From Coprinellus micaceus (taxonomy: Eukaryota; Basidiomycota; Agaricomycetes; Agaricales; Psathyrellaceae), in contig OX596345.1 in assembly GCA_951394405.1 (NCBI GenBank), positions 1,550,001 to 1,614,000 on the forward strand: DNA of 64,000 nt, given 5' to 3'. Below the pieces are notes generated by a model that was given only the letters and a program-made list of their open reading frames with translations, did not search any database and had not been told where the DNA came from. The translations under genes and the position numbers were made by a program. Below are positions 35,807 through 46,779 of the stretch, piece after piece. Positions within the stretch are counted from its first letter, which is position 1. Each line of letters opens with the position of its first letter.

Positions 35807-35935
35807 GCTGCCTTGCTATACCCTCTTCTTTCATCTAAATCCACGCTGCTAGAGGTCCAGACCACTGTACCATACTTTCCCCAAGCTTCTTCTCTAACTT
35901 CAAGGCGCCGCCAAATCGCGTGCACACCTTCTGTC

Positions 35936-36290
35936 ATGGCGATTCCCAATATTCGCTTCGTGCTTCGGATTTTCCGATCCGCTCCGTCCTGTCCTCATTA
36001 TCTCTCTCAAATCTGCTGGTCTAGCCTCTGCGAAGAGGCTCGCCTTGAAGGTTTGGCAGTTGCTTTACATGAAAAAGGCCACCACCACCACCGCCATCGC
36101 CGCTGCCACACGACCGTGGTCCCCCGCAGCGGGGAATATTCGGAACGCAGGAGCAACCAATTCCCAGTATGTCGACGATCCCGGCGAACAAGTCATACCC
36201 CTCAACACCCGTGCCCCTTACCCATAATGTCTATCCACGGAGCGGCCTCGCGAGCTTTGTTTCAAGGTGGGCTTAAACCTGAAGGATAAT
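35936..36290 (+). pseudogene. Decayed 5' fragment of the WW-like membrane protein gene
   Basis: In frame 3 of this stretch, about 35940-36225 reads through LASAKRLALKVWQLLYMKKA to GEQVIPLNTRAPYP. After a shift of frame it continues MSIHGAASRALFQGG to a stop at 36289. The intact gene at 40.7-44.0 kb has the parallel blocks ILLASKGLAKDTWIRLLRKA, DEQVIPLDTRISC and MYFHKTASRASLHGL in the same order in exon 1. The rest of the gene (WW-like part, membrane segments) is missing, and the frame is broken at least once. It therefore looks like a truncated, inverted copy about 8 kb from its relative. Confidence 0.6.
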
Positions 36291-36613
36291 CAGCGTCGCC
36301 CCGCCGTACGTATATGCGACATTTAAACGGGGCCCGTCTCATGATCAAGGTTATTTATTACTCTAGACTGTACGCAGGGACAATTTTTCACTGAGCTATA
36401 CGTAGAATAATCGACTCCGTAGCTGTAGCCACACACAAGACAGTCGCTAAATTATTCTTTCCAACCAACTGCACTTTCCTGCTCACAAAGCAGCCCGAGA
36501 AGGAGCGAAGCGTCAGGAGATCGACTTGGGATAAGTACCAAGCTGTGCATGGGTAGTGACATTCCCTACATATATGAAGGAGTGCCCAAGTACAACCTTT
36601 TCCTCATTCTGCT

Positions 36614-36726
36614 TAGACCGGGAACCGGTCCCTCCAGCGCGTGACACGATTCTTGAAGACACGTGAGGCCCTGGCGGGGAATCGTTGCTAGAGGGACCGG
36701 TCAATCTCGGAGGATTTTGGCAGGAC
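36614..36726 (+). repeat. Left terminal inverted repeat of the MITE
   Basis: 113 bp beginning TAGACCGG and ending GGCAGGAC. It directly follows the left CATTCTGCT. Inside it, ACCGGTCCCTC and its exact complement GAGGGACCGGT form a nested hairpin. Confidence 0.92.
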
Positions 36727-37065
36727 ACCCGGTTGGCTTTGAGGCATCCCTCGAAACCGACATACATTATTCAGAAGAATAAAAACGAGTGTAGGGTAGT
36801 CTCATAAGATACTTCTAGACATATCCGTCATAATTTAGCCCAATATCGCCCTGCAATAGGTCGAATCGCGGCTTCCTGTGAGGCGCGTGTGGCGGACGCG
36901 GCGTGCATGCGACGGTGCTTCAACGCGTCTATTCTCAATGATCAAGGGCGAGACAAGACAGAGACATTCCGTACGCATACCCGAGGCAATATCTTCCATT
37001 TTTCAAGCTAAATATGCCCCGGCATGAAGTGAAGGACGCGAGATAAGGCAGAGCTCATAAGAGTT

Positions 37066-37178
37066 GTCCTGCCAAAATCCTCCGAAATTGACCGGTCCAT
37101 CTATCGATGATTCCCCGCCAGGGCCTCACGTGCAACTAAGAATCATGTCACGCGCTGGAGGGACCGGCCTCCGGTCTA
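37066..37178 (-). repeat. Right terminal inverted repeat of the MITE
   Basis: Reverse complement of the left repeat, 113 bp, beginning GTCCTGCC and ending CCGGTCTA, directly before the right CATTCTGCT. The 14 mismatches cluster in three short patches, which suggests the element is not brand new but is still well preserved. Confidence 0.92.
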
Positions 37179-37354
37179 CATTCTGCTCGGACGGGCGCTA
37201 ATTCAATGTCTCACGTCACGTGCACTGTGTGCAGCGTCACGCCCCCCGTCGCGTCGGCGTGGGAATGATTCCCAAATTCGGAGTCGTAGCGGCCACGAGG
37301 AGTGACTGCTTGGAACTACCCTTTTAATCTTAACCACCATCTTCCTCCTTCGCG
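37179..37354 (+). promoter_or_regulatory. RAD52 upstream region
   Basis: The short interval between the MITE and the RAD52 ATG. It contains TCACGTCACGTG at about 37211-37222, with a CACGTG (E-box type) core at 37217-37222, in a GC-rich setting. No TATA box is evident. Because the MITE ends here, sequences upstream of 37179 were displaced or replaced by the insertion. Confidence 0.4.
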
Positions 37355-39235
37355 ATGGCCGGCGCCTTCAGCGGGCACCTCATCGACTCGTTCGAGAATA
37401 GCATGGTTTCTCAGGGAAACATGTCTTTCAATCCTAAGATGCACGGAACACAGCAATCGTCTCAGCCGTTCTCTATGTTCGGCTCTCAGGGCTCGATGGC
37501 GTACCAGGAGCTCTCCGAGGCGACCACCATAAAGATTGCAAATCTCCAGTCTAAACTCAACCAGAAGCTTGGCCCCGAATATATCTCACAACGCCCTGGA
37601 CCAGGTGGAGGACCGAAGCTCACATACGCCGAAGGATGGAAGATTATCAACCTCGCCAACGATGTTTTCGGGTTTAATGGATGGAGCTCGAGTATAGTCA
37701 ATTTGACGACGGACTTCATCGACGTTAATCCAGAGACAAAACGATGCAATATCTCGATAACTGCCATTGTCAGAGTAACGTTGAGGGATGGGGTGTACCA
37801 TGAAGATTTGGGACACGGGCTAATAGAGAACGCGAAGAGCAAAGGGCAAGGGTTAGCCAAGGTGTGTCGCACCCATCGTCCTCTTTAACTCTCGCCGCTA
37901 ATGTCGTTCCAGTGTAAGAAGGAAGCTGTAACTGATGGCATTAAGCGTGCGCTTCGAAACTTTGGAAATCTACTGGGCAATTGCCTGTACGACAAGTCGT
38001 ATGCCCAGGAGGTTGTGAAAATTAAGGTTCCACCTGTGAGTGGCACATCTCGACAAGTCGCCGTATTCTGACTCTTTGGGTAGCCCAAGTTCAATCCTAC
38101 GGAACTCCACCGTCGTCCAGAGTTCGACGACGTCAAACCAAGCGTTGCATCTACGTCCTCCGCATCCACATCTTCCGTCCGCCCTGGGCCTTCCACGGCC
38201 TCAACCTCCACTTCAGCTGCCTATGCCAGGACACATCGCACTCCGCATGTACCAAGCGCCCCCGCTCCTGTTTCAGTCAAGAGGGAATCGCAGCCACAGT
38301 CTGCGTCCTTTTCGGCAGCCAATCCCAACAGGCCAGCGCCTCATCCTCCTAATAACCGTTCAATGCCCCCACCCCCCCTCCCTGTACACGCTCAGGTGCC
38401 CCAGGGTGCTGACAGACGCGTCAGCTTTACTACGCCGAGTACTTCTGTTGCTCCGTCGACGTCCGCGACGGCGCCACTCGATGCAGACGACTCATTCGCT
38501 GGATTCTCTGATGACGACGCTTTCTTGGCCTCGGTTGATCTTGACGGCGACCTCGGTGCTCCCATTGGTGGTGAGGAGGACATGGGTCAGCCCATTGATC
38601 CAGATGCTGATATGGGACAACCACTCTACGACGACGAGAGTGTGGTTTCGGTATCACGTCCACCAACACCGGCGAGTGCTTCCGTACCCCATTCCCGGCC
38701 AGGACCACCAAATGGGAGTGGCGCAAATAGATCACGACTATCGGACCCTGGGCGGAGCTCGAGGCTAGAAGCTATCATAGCTGCACAATTGGAGCAGGAA
38801 CGACTCGGCGGGGCTCAAGGGAATGGCTCCGGCCCCTCAACCACGACGACCTCAACGGCCAGTCATCCCCAAGCGCCTTCGCGCATCAGTCTTCCACCAC
38901 GGAATAGTGAGAACAGGGATCCTAATGGTGGGCAGCAAGACCCACCCAATGGTCATATCAAAGCACCAACACCTCCTGTTGGCGGATTTCATTTCCCTCC
39001 AGGAATCAACAATCCACTGCAGGGCCAGAATCGTGGACACCCATCAGGGTCTGGGGTAGGAGTGAAGAGGCCGCTTGACGCGATGGCGAACAGTGGGCAG
39101 AGAGGGGCTCGACCAGGGATGGGACTTCAGCATGCCTCCGGTGGAGGGGGCGTTGAGACAGGGCAGAATGGGAGGCAGGTGCTTGGGAGGTTAGATAATG
39201 GGGAGAGTGGGGACGTTAAGAGGATGAGGATGTGA
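37355..39235 (+). CDS. RAD52: Rad52 recombination mediator (593 aa, 3 exons)
   Basis: Exons are 37355-37861, 37913-38035 and 38084-39235; introns are 51 and 48 nt, both phase 0. The conserved N-terminal ring-forming, strand-annealing domain covers about residues 50-215: [52 protein letters not shown] and [19 protein letters not shown]. The C-terminal two thirds is Ser/Pro-rich with an acidic patch ([18 protein letters not shown]) and a basic end (KRMRM). The disordered tail of Rad52 normally carries Rad51 and RPA contacts; I infer the same here without recognising a specific motif. Rad52 loads Rad51 on RPA-coated DNA and anneals complementary strands. A MITE sits in its promoter. Confidence 0.97.
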
Positions 39236-39634
39236 TCGTCCACGTCAGAACTCTTACCATCGTCGGCGTTTTTGGTATAGCTCTGTATCTGCTTTCCTTT
39301 CCTTGACTATTCGCTTTCGTTACACCAATTCTGCCTGTCGTGTTGTGGACTTTCATCGTTTCCTACGTATTGCCGCTGTGCCAACATTGTACTAGTATCC
39401 GACTGCACCGTGCTCATAAATCATATTCATAAACGGTACCTCTGCGCCCAGGGTGTTGATATTTTCCGCTTTGGCCACTACTTCCTCAGCAAAACTGGAC
39501 CTTGACGGGCGCTAATCACTCTTCCAGTCTTGTGGGAAGGTGTTTGTCAGCGGCATGCTGGTTTCCGAACCAATCAGCGGCCCACCATTCCAACTCTTCT
39601 CCGTTCCGTCACCTCGACCTCAACCACTTCCACC

Positions 39635-40482
39635 ATGTCGTTCCTCTCCAAAGTATGGACAGCAATTAGGGCACCTAGGGTAGGACTCTCCTCGCCTTCA
39701 AGGCTAAAATTGACCTAACATTAGGCAGGCACGATTCGTTGGGCATGATCTTGTCGGTATGTCGAATATTTGTACAGAGCTTCGTATTGGCGCTGACAAG
39801 TCCTTTTTGGTAGGTAACAAGTTCTATGAACTACCTACGCCAGGTATGTATCGTGGAAGCTTCTAGCTAGGAATGGCTTCTAAAACCTATGTGATCAGAA
39901 CTCGGACGCCCGAAGCGGTCTGTGGCCTATAGAAACCCGGACGATGTATGGGACTACGTTGGGGGAAACAAACGGCTAGCTAGTGCGCCTTGTGCTTTCT
40001 CAACCCATCTCCCTGTCTCTGACGTGCGTATCTTGGTATCGTACAGTCCAATGGTCATCATGGCTCGCTCACACCCGACCGAATCCTCCGACGCTTGAGG
40101 TGCGCACCTCCGTCCAAGTCGTCGTTCCTTTACTGAAGTTCTATAGGAACTCCAAGCTGACGCAGAACGAATGGTCCGGGTCAGGTTCAACGCTGCGAAA
40201 ATCGAAGCTCGCGACCGTGAAGAATCCGAGAGGCTGAGGCGGTTACGCTCGGAAGCGCATGCTGAACTCGTTGGCGCACCGTCGAGAGCAGTTCAGGAAG
40301 AGCCAAAAAGCCCTGCGGATCCAGCCGCTTCCGATTCTGCGACCCCTTCACCAGAACGACAAGCCTCGCAGAAGTCGGCGGCAGCAAGCGTACCAGAGGG
40401 CAACCCGAATCCATGGGAGGCTGCAGGGAAGGCACCAGAAACGGAGACATGGACACCACAACTTCGGAGACGAGGCAACTAA
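39635..40482 (+). CDS. NDUFAF2-type complex I assembly factor (176 aa, 6 exons)
   Basis: Predicted exons are 39635-39679, 39729-39756, 39814-39843, 39899-39982, 40047-40099 and 40147-40482; all five introns keep the frame. The joined protein reads MSFLSKVWTAIRAPRARFVGHDLVGNKFYE in pieces. ELGRPKRSVAYRNPDDVWDYV, then IQWSSWLAHTRPNPPTLEEL, follow. This is the NDUFA12/NDUFAF2 (B17.2-like, mimitin) pattern, ending in a longer charged tail with a Trp-rich close. The family works in the mitochondrial matrix on late assembly of NADH dehydrogenase. The tail favours the assembly factor over the structural NDUFA12 subunit. Exons of 28 and 30 nt make this gene easy to miss; no single frame in it is long enough to be called before the last exon. 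Confidence 0.85.
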
Positions 40483-40732
40483 ACCGTGGAGGCACACTCC
40501 TGCGCTGTTTGGATATTTAACGTCTGGTGGTGTACCCTTGATATCTAATTGCAGGTGATGTATATGATGCTACTCTAAGACTAGTACAGGCTGCTTTTGC
40601 TTTTGGTATCGACAATGCTACAGACATATATGGGTATTCGGATCGGTATCGCGTCCTCCCCCCTTACAACACAAGATATGACAGTGGAGACACAATGAAA
40701 GCATCGAAAACAAGAAAACAAGAAACCACTCC

Positions 40733-43700
40733 CTAAACGTTCACATTCTCCCGTGTATCGGTCACTGTCCGCTCCGAATCATCACTCCCTCTCCTGATAC
40801 CGGGGATATTGAACCTTGGATATCTGGGGGGCCACCTCAATAGTGACCGCATTACCCCAGTCACCCCCGTGCCCGGGGGCTGGTCGACACCTCCTGCCTC
40901 TTCATCAACCACCCTCTCGGGTTCCATCGTCGCCTCTCTCACTGGAGTCATCGGGTCCCCACGCGTATGAGCACCGCCCATCCAACTGCTTTGCGAAATC
41001 CTCGATGCCGGCCTGGAATGGACCGGTCCCTGTGCAGAGATGTAATCGCTCATTCTCGAGCGTGGCCTTGTCGAGTGCCGCGACAGCCTGCTTCCCCGTC
41101 CGGGCCCCGTTGGATCGTGCTTTTCTGAGGGTAATACTTCGCCCGTATCCAGTTTCGCATCGGCGGCGCCCGCGTCACCGCTCATGGCACCCCCATCTGT
41201 TGGTGCTGCCCTGTCACTGTCCTCGTAGTGGACCCAGCCCATCCACACGCACCACCCAACGAGCGCTCCGAACGCTGCCCAGGCCGCGCCCATAATGACC
41301 CGGGTCGCAGTACTCGACGCGTCGAAGCAATTCCACGCGAAGCCCATTAGGAACGCGACCATACCCCACAAGAGGAGCGCGTAGGGGAGACTATATAAGA
41401 TAGCCAGAGTCTCGAGTCCGAGTGTTGGGTGGGAGCGGAATTGAAGGAATCTCAAGACATCGCTTGTTGTCCCATGCGCCCGGCTTCTGTTTTGTCGGAG
41501 GAGAAGCAGACCGAGGGTGATACTGCCTAGGCTGGCTACGACGGAGAGGTATGATGCAACCTGAGCGGGGGAACGGGTCTTCTGGTCTTTGTCAATGTCA
41601 ACGCTTTGAATGGCAAGGAAGGCGACGTTGGCGTTGAGCAACACGGTGGCCTGTGAAATATTCAGGTCAACGGGACGTGTCCACATTAGACACTCAGGCA
41701 CGTACATATAGAATGAACTCCGTCCACTCTTCGTTCAACTTTTTGATACTGTCTAACCAGACCGCCTGGTGCATGATCCCGTCGATCCACATCTTCCCGA
41801 AGGTCTTGAGGTGGACATCAGGTGCAGAAAACAGCAGCGGGGAGAGTATCTTGACAAGCCAGGTCCTTGGTGGCATGCCTTTCTCGTGAACGGATCTGTC
41901 TCGATTCATGCGCACCTCAGGCACACCATGCCAATCATAGAACTTTTGGCGGGCTCGAGGAGGGTTAGTCGACGTCTATACGGGCTTTGTGGAGAAACCT
42001 ACAGAAGTTGATGCTCATTCGGCCTGTGGACCGACCTCGTCAGCTCACGGATGAAAAGTAGCGGATATGCCAGTCACGTACAGAGCAAGCTGGCGGCGCC
42101 TTGGTAAGCCCCGGCGTTCTCTGCAGGGTAGGCGTGAGCACAGTTCAATTGGAGGGGAAAGTGTCGTACTTTTGAGACCATTGACTTGTCCGAGCATCGT
42201 GTTTAAGTCGCTTAGATTGTACGGTGAGGTAGAATACGCCGAACCCATGAAATCTGCCGACAAATATGGTCAATAAAGGGCGGCGCGGATCGAAGAAATG
42301 ACGGTTCCCCACCTCCGAGGTAGTGAAGTATGGTATCCCGGAGCTCATTAACCCTCTCAGGCGTCACAAGAATGGTGCTTGGGTACAGGATTCCATGCAT
42401 CCTATGGAATGACTGAGTCTAATGCATAAAAAGGGGAGAAACGCACTCACCAGTATTGGGCTTCCATTTCATGTCCTGTCAGAGGGGAGGTCATGTTGGC
42501 AGGCTCGCGCATCGAATAAAAAGATGTAACTTACGAACGTGCCTCAAAGAATTAACACCTCTTACCTCACCCCAGATCGGTAGGTTGTCGTGTGCTTCGA
42601 GGCTATCGAGGAAGAACACAATTTTGCGGTCGTGGTCGGCGTAGTAATAGTCGGTTATAATTGTGCCGTATTCCGTCAAGTTCAAATCCATGGCGAGGGT
42701 ATGGTTTTTGGGTAGTGGAATGTTGTTCGTATGGACGTGGTGTTCCAGGATCGCTATGTTCTCCATGACCTGAGTGTAGAACCTCTCGTCGTACAAGTCG
42801 GCTTCAGTGACCGTTTTCTGGTTAAACGCCGATCAGCTACACGAAAAAATGTAGAATGGTTCATTGACGCACCTTCTCCTTGTTATAGAAGTACAGAACG
42901 CCCTCGGGATGTAGGATTGGTTTCCAGCCTGGTGGGTCGCATTTCCTGCACAACAGCAGCAATTAGTCGTTGTGAATCAGCGGACGCAAAGATGTAACGC
43001 TCAAGTACACACTCTTGATAATCCAACGTAAATGCTGGAATGGTGAACTTGGTTTCTTCCTTCTTCCTGTCGTAAGACTTTGTTAGCAGAGACCCACTGC
43101 GACATAGCGAAGCCACTCACGCAAACAAAGACCTGTCGTAGCGCTGGAAGAACTCAGGGACAATAGGAAATATCCTGTCGTGATCCAACGGCACTGGCTG
43201 TATGCTCCCATCCACGCTGACCGTGTCTCCCGCAGGCAGTGCTGCTGTAGAGTACGGCGGACTGGAGGACGGTGTCCTCCCAATCGACGGCGGCAAATCC
43301 AAGCTGTCGTGATCCGCGCCCAGCACGTCAATTTGGTCCCCAAAACGTGTTGAGTTCGCTCTCGACGCCGAACCAGAGTCGCCTAGCTGCGGTGAGGACA
43401 GGCTATACTGCCTGCGCGTGCCGGTGGGCGACAGAGGGTGATCAGGGGTCTTGACTTCGAACGTGAACTCCTCTTGTTCCTGGAGCGACTGCGCCTCAGG
43501 GCTTGCGAGTATGCGGGACCGCGAGGCGTTCCGGGAAGACACCGCCATACTGTGGGCTGACCGAGCAGTATTTAGGCCATGCAGCGACGCTCGCGATGCT
43601 GTCTTGTGGAAGTACATGGAGGAGGCCGGATGTAGCGAGCAGGAGATACGGGTGTCGAGGGGGATGACTTGTTCGTCTATCTCAGTAGGGGTTGTCATTG

Positions 43701-43956
43701 AGTGTTCGTGAGAGGGTTTCGTAGCGTTCGTGGGTTTCTCGAGGGAGTCGTGGGCGTCGCAAGTCGTAGTTTGTTTTGGTTTCTTGGGGTCATAAGGTCT
43801 CTTCGTCGTCCCAATTTGCAAGCTGGACCGCAAAAGCCTCCAAAGCAATGCCGCTTTGCGTAGGAGGCGTATCCAGGTGTCCTTTGCCAGTCCTTTGCTG
43901 GCGAGTAGAATGGCTTTGACGACAGCGAGGAGCTGCCGAAGCAGAGGGGCGGTCAT
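40733..43956 (-). CDS. Membrane protein with a WW-like motif (889 aa, 11 exons)
   Basis: Predicted exons: 43956-43121, 43066-43013, 42945-42873, 42817-42535, 42475-42451, 42401-42313, 42253-42170, 42120-42082, 42023-42003, 41953-41706 and 41650-40733. Phases close throughout. The first exon gives a Ser-rich cytosolic region. Exons 2-3 carry a WW-like piece (CDPPGWKPILHPEGVLYFYN) that lacks the second Trp. A conserved middle follows (HTLAMDLNLTEYGTIITDYYY, LRHVRHEMEAQYW, SDLNTMLGQVNGLK, RQKFYDWHGVPEVRMNRD). The last exons contain three or four membrane segments (SYLSVVASLGSITLGLLLL, LPYALLLWGMVAFLMGFAW, GAAWAAFGALVGWCVWMGW). I recall this layout from other mushroom-forming fungi, but its function is unknown to me. 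The extension to 44022 lacks an ATG. A decayed fragment of a relative lies at 35.9-36.3 kb. Confidence 0.8.
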
Positions 43957-45565
43957 TGCCCGCGACAATGTGCGGCAATGAAGAGGATAGTCAGGGGGAT
44001 CAGAGCAAGAGGGAGGAATCAATTTCCAATTGGATCCTCCAGTTGTTTATCCTCCGATGATGGGAGGCTGTGAGCGCTTACTCCCACCCAACTCCCACCG
44101 CGCTTCTCAGGCGCCTCATGTTCGCCAAGGCGGTCGAATTCCAGCGAGGCTTCACTTCATGTTGTATGAGCCCGGGTTGATCGAGGCGCAAAAGGAAGAC
44201 TTACCGCTTGAGTTCCACAGCACTCCCATTGCATTGGAGTTACCCGGGAAGGTGGAACAGGTAGGCTCAGTGCACACCACACCGCTCCTTCGGGTTCCAC
44301 CTATTCCGAAGTCGTTATGTATACTTTCGACGGAGCCTGCGCGGAATGTTGAGGCACCATAGATGGATCGAATGCCCTGTGTTATGGCTCCAACATTTCC
44401 GAAGAGATGAATGCGTCTCCGACGACTAGCGGGACGTGACTTAGGGACCTACAAGCTCGGGAGAGCCACGGGCGGGCGCCAGCGTCCCCAAAAGCTAATG
44501 CAGCACCGTGACCGAAAGGCCTTCAACGTGACATCCTGTCGCCTGTGCTCCAGAAAACAAGCCACAGGGCGGAGGTTGGGACGGAAGCTGGGGGCAGTCT
44601 CTTGTTAGAACCTGGTTGACAAGAACCGCCAGGAACACAGAACCTAACATACCATAAACATGGGGTGAATCTCTTAGAGGAGGCCAACGAAGGAGAAGGA
44701 AGAAGTGGACATGACGGTACGCAGTGAACGACGCGTCGCTCAATATTGATCACGATGATGCACATCGCGTGGCCGGACCCAGTGTAAGTACTGGCCGGAG
44801 CTGGGCGCCTAATTTCTAGAAAGCGGAAGTTACTTAACAAAACCGCCATGAACACGCAGGCGCTAGTGCTGGATCTGGAATGAAATTGGCGTGTACTCCC
44901 ATTGTTAGCACATATACTAGATAGACTTAGATGAACTAATTCGTATATGATCTGGTGGTGGTACGAGGACCTGATGATCATAGAGAAATTTGAAGTCTGG
45001 ACATGTCGCAGTGTCAGGGAGGAACAATGGCTCTCCACGTACGAAAGGTCGACGGGTCGAAATCTCCCCCGTCGGTCGCGGAGAATATTCTTCTCGTATG
45101 TCGTTATACAGGTAGTAGTGGCTGGCGTTCGAGGTAAATTAGTAGACAGGCATATTCGGAAGGACGCGAGGTTCTCGACCCCTCCGTTTAAGATGGTACT
45201 GACGGCCCCGTCAACGTATGACACGACAGTAACTTAGCCGCTCGCTCGGGTACCCTGAAGGGTGTCTCGATCATGTCTTTCGCGACTTCTGTCTGCATCA
45301 TATCAAGAAATCCGTCTGGGTATGGCGGATACGCGGGTACTTTGCTTGGTTGGCGTGGGACTAGACGTCGTGCTAAATATTGGGAAAAGTAGGTAGGGAC
45401 ATGACGACGAGGTCCAGCCAGTGAGTCTGAGTCGCGGCAGTCAGTCAGGGGTGCACCTTCCAAATGGAGAGATCGACGTCAGTCACGGGACACGCAGCTA
45501 CACGTCGACCGTGTCATCGTCCGCGGTGGTTCACGGCAGGAGAGATAACTCTCACCAAAACCACC
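43957..45565. other. Divergent interval between the WW-like gene and SWP1
   Basis: About 1.6 kb. The longest frame is minus 44523-45224 (233 codons), which begins at GTG and has a composition rich in Ser, Cys, Arg and His with no domain. A plus-strand frame, 44947-45237, overlaps it. I support neither as a gene. Both flanking promoters lie here. Confidence 0.4.
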
Positions 45566-46604
45566 ATGTTCTTCCGCTCATTTGGACTGCTGCTCCTCGC
45601 CGCAACGGCCCAGGCATCTGTCCTGACACTGAAGTCGCCGCGATTCGTTGTAGCAGATGCAATTGGAACGCAGCTGCGCGCTGAACCGTACGTCGCGCGG
45701 ATATACTGGCCCCCATATGTAACCTGGTAACTGACGAAGAATCGGGTGTGCTGTATATTCGATATCCAGGATCTCGCTGGAACATAGGACGGCGTCCCCT
45801 GTGAAGCTTGGCGGAAGAGATACCCTGAAGCTCACGTTCCAAGTTGTAGAGAAGGAGGGTGGGAAGGGTGTTCAACCCCACCAGACCTTCCTCAGGTTTT
45901 ACGATGAGGCAACGGGCGAGGAGGGTATCCAGCCTGTCAGAGTTGCCACGAACGGCAAGGCGAAATTCGATCTGGTGCGTTCGCCAAATCCTGGTGCGCG
46001 GTGCGCGGAAGCACTGATATCCTTGCATGACACGAATAGAATCCCTCCAAACCGCCTCTTAGCCTCCCACCAACACCTAAGACCGCTTCAGGCGAAGTGA
46101 ACCCATTGCAGCTTACCCTCCTCATTGGCTCTCCGGAGCACGAGCCTCTCTCCATCAGGTTATTCGACCTCGTCCTCCCGCCCTCGCAGCCAGCACCCGT
46201 GCACCCAGACGAAGTCAAGTACCATCTTCGAGAGGAGCTTTTCCACACCTTCCGCCCGGATCAAAAAGTCCCCAACAAGTTTATCAGCCTGGTATTCTCG
46301 GGTGTAGCCCTCGCACCCTGGGTCGTCCTCATCGGGCTGGTGAGCGCTTACATCTACCGTGTTGGCGAGCTTACTAAACCCCATTCTACAGTGGTCGCAA
46401 GTCGCCCCAGTACCAACCAGTTTGCTATCCCCGTCCATCTTGCCATTCATTCTGTCCCTTGGAGCCTTCGAGACCCTCCTCTTCACATACTGGGTCAAGC
46501 TCAAGCTCTTCGACGTACTGTTGTATGGGGCGGGCTTGGGTCTTGTCACGATCTTCACTGGCCGACAGGCGTTGGCCAGCATCAGTGCACAGAGGAAGGA
46601 CTGA
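45566..46604 (+). CDS. SWP1: Oligosaccharyltransferase subunit, ribophorin II / Swp1 (279 aa, 4 exons)
   Basis: Predicted exons are 45566-45687, 45770-45974, 46040-46339 and 46392-46604. A signal peptide (MFFRSFGLLLLAATAQA) leads into the luminal domain (LEHRTASPVKLGGRDTLKLTFQ, FLRFYDEATGEEG, HTFRPDQKVPNKFIS). Three hydrophobic segments end the protein (ALAPWVVLIGLW, ILPFILSLGAFETLLFTYWV, LLYGAGLGLVTIF), followed by a short basic tail. Yeast Swp1 is of similar length. This ER membrane subunit belongs to the complex that transfers N-glycans to nascent proteins. The 65-nt intron before exon 3 hides the block NPSKPPLSLPPTPKTASGEV. The 52-nt intron before exon 4 breaks the first membrane segment. 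Confidence 0.9.
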
Positions 46605-46779
46605 GTGCTGTATATATTAATGTTGGATACGTGGATTGACTTTCCGATTCAGCAGCATGGTCACACTCATGTTGAGTGAGTAAAATGTCACTCTCAAACT
46701 TACGATGACGAAAGTGAATGGGCGAATCGGGTACAACACATTCGATGCAGCCCGAGTTGCCTTCCACCACGGGACAGAG

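Larger units (their letters stand above)
36605..37187. mobile_element. Non-autonomous Mutator-like MITE with 113-bp TIRs and 9-bp TSD
   Basis: The element is 36614-37178 (565 bp), flanked by an exact 9-bp direct repeat CATTCTGCT at 36605-36613 and 37179-37187. Its ends are inverted repeats of equal length, 36614-36726 and 37066-37178, with 99 of 113 positions matching by my count. The 339-bp centre has no coding frame. Long TIRs with a 9-bp target duplication are the signature of Mutator-like (MULE) elements, so this should be moved in trans by a MULE transposase. Each TIR carries an internal inverted pair around ACCGGTCCCTC and a CACGTG core (36660-36665, 37127-37132). The right end lies 176 bp before the RAD52 start codon. 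Confidence 0.9.

Noticed and set aside
44523..45224. Minus-strand frame of 233 codons
   Set aside because: It begins at GTG, overlaps a plus-strand frame of similar quality, is rich in Ser, Cys, Arg and His without blocks, and shows no domain or useful splice context.
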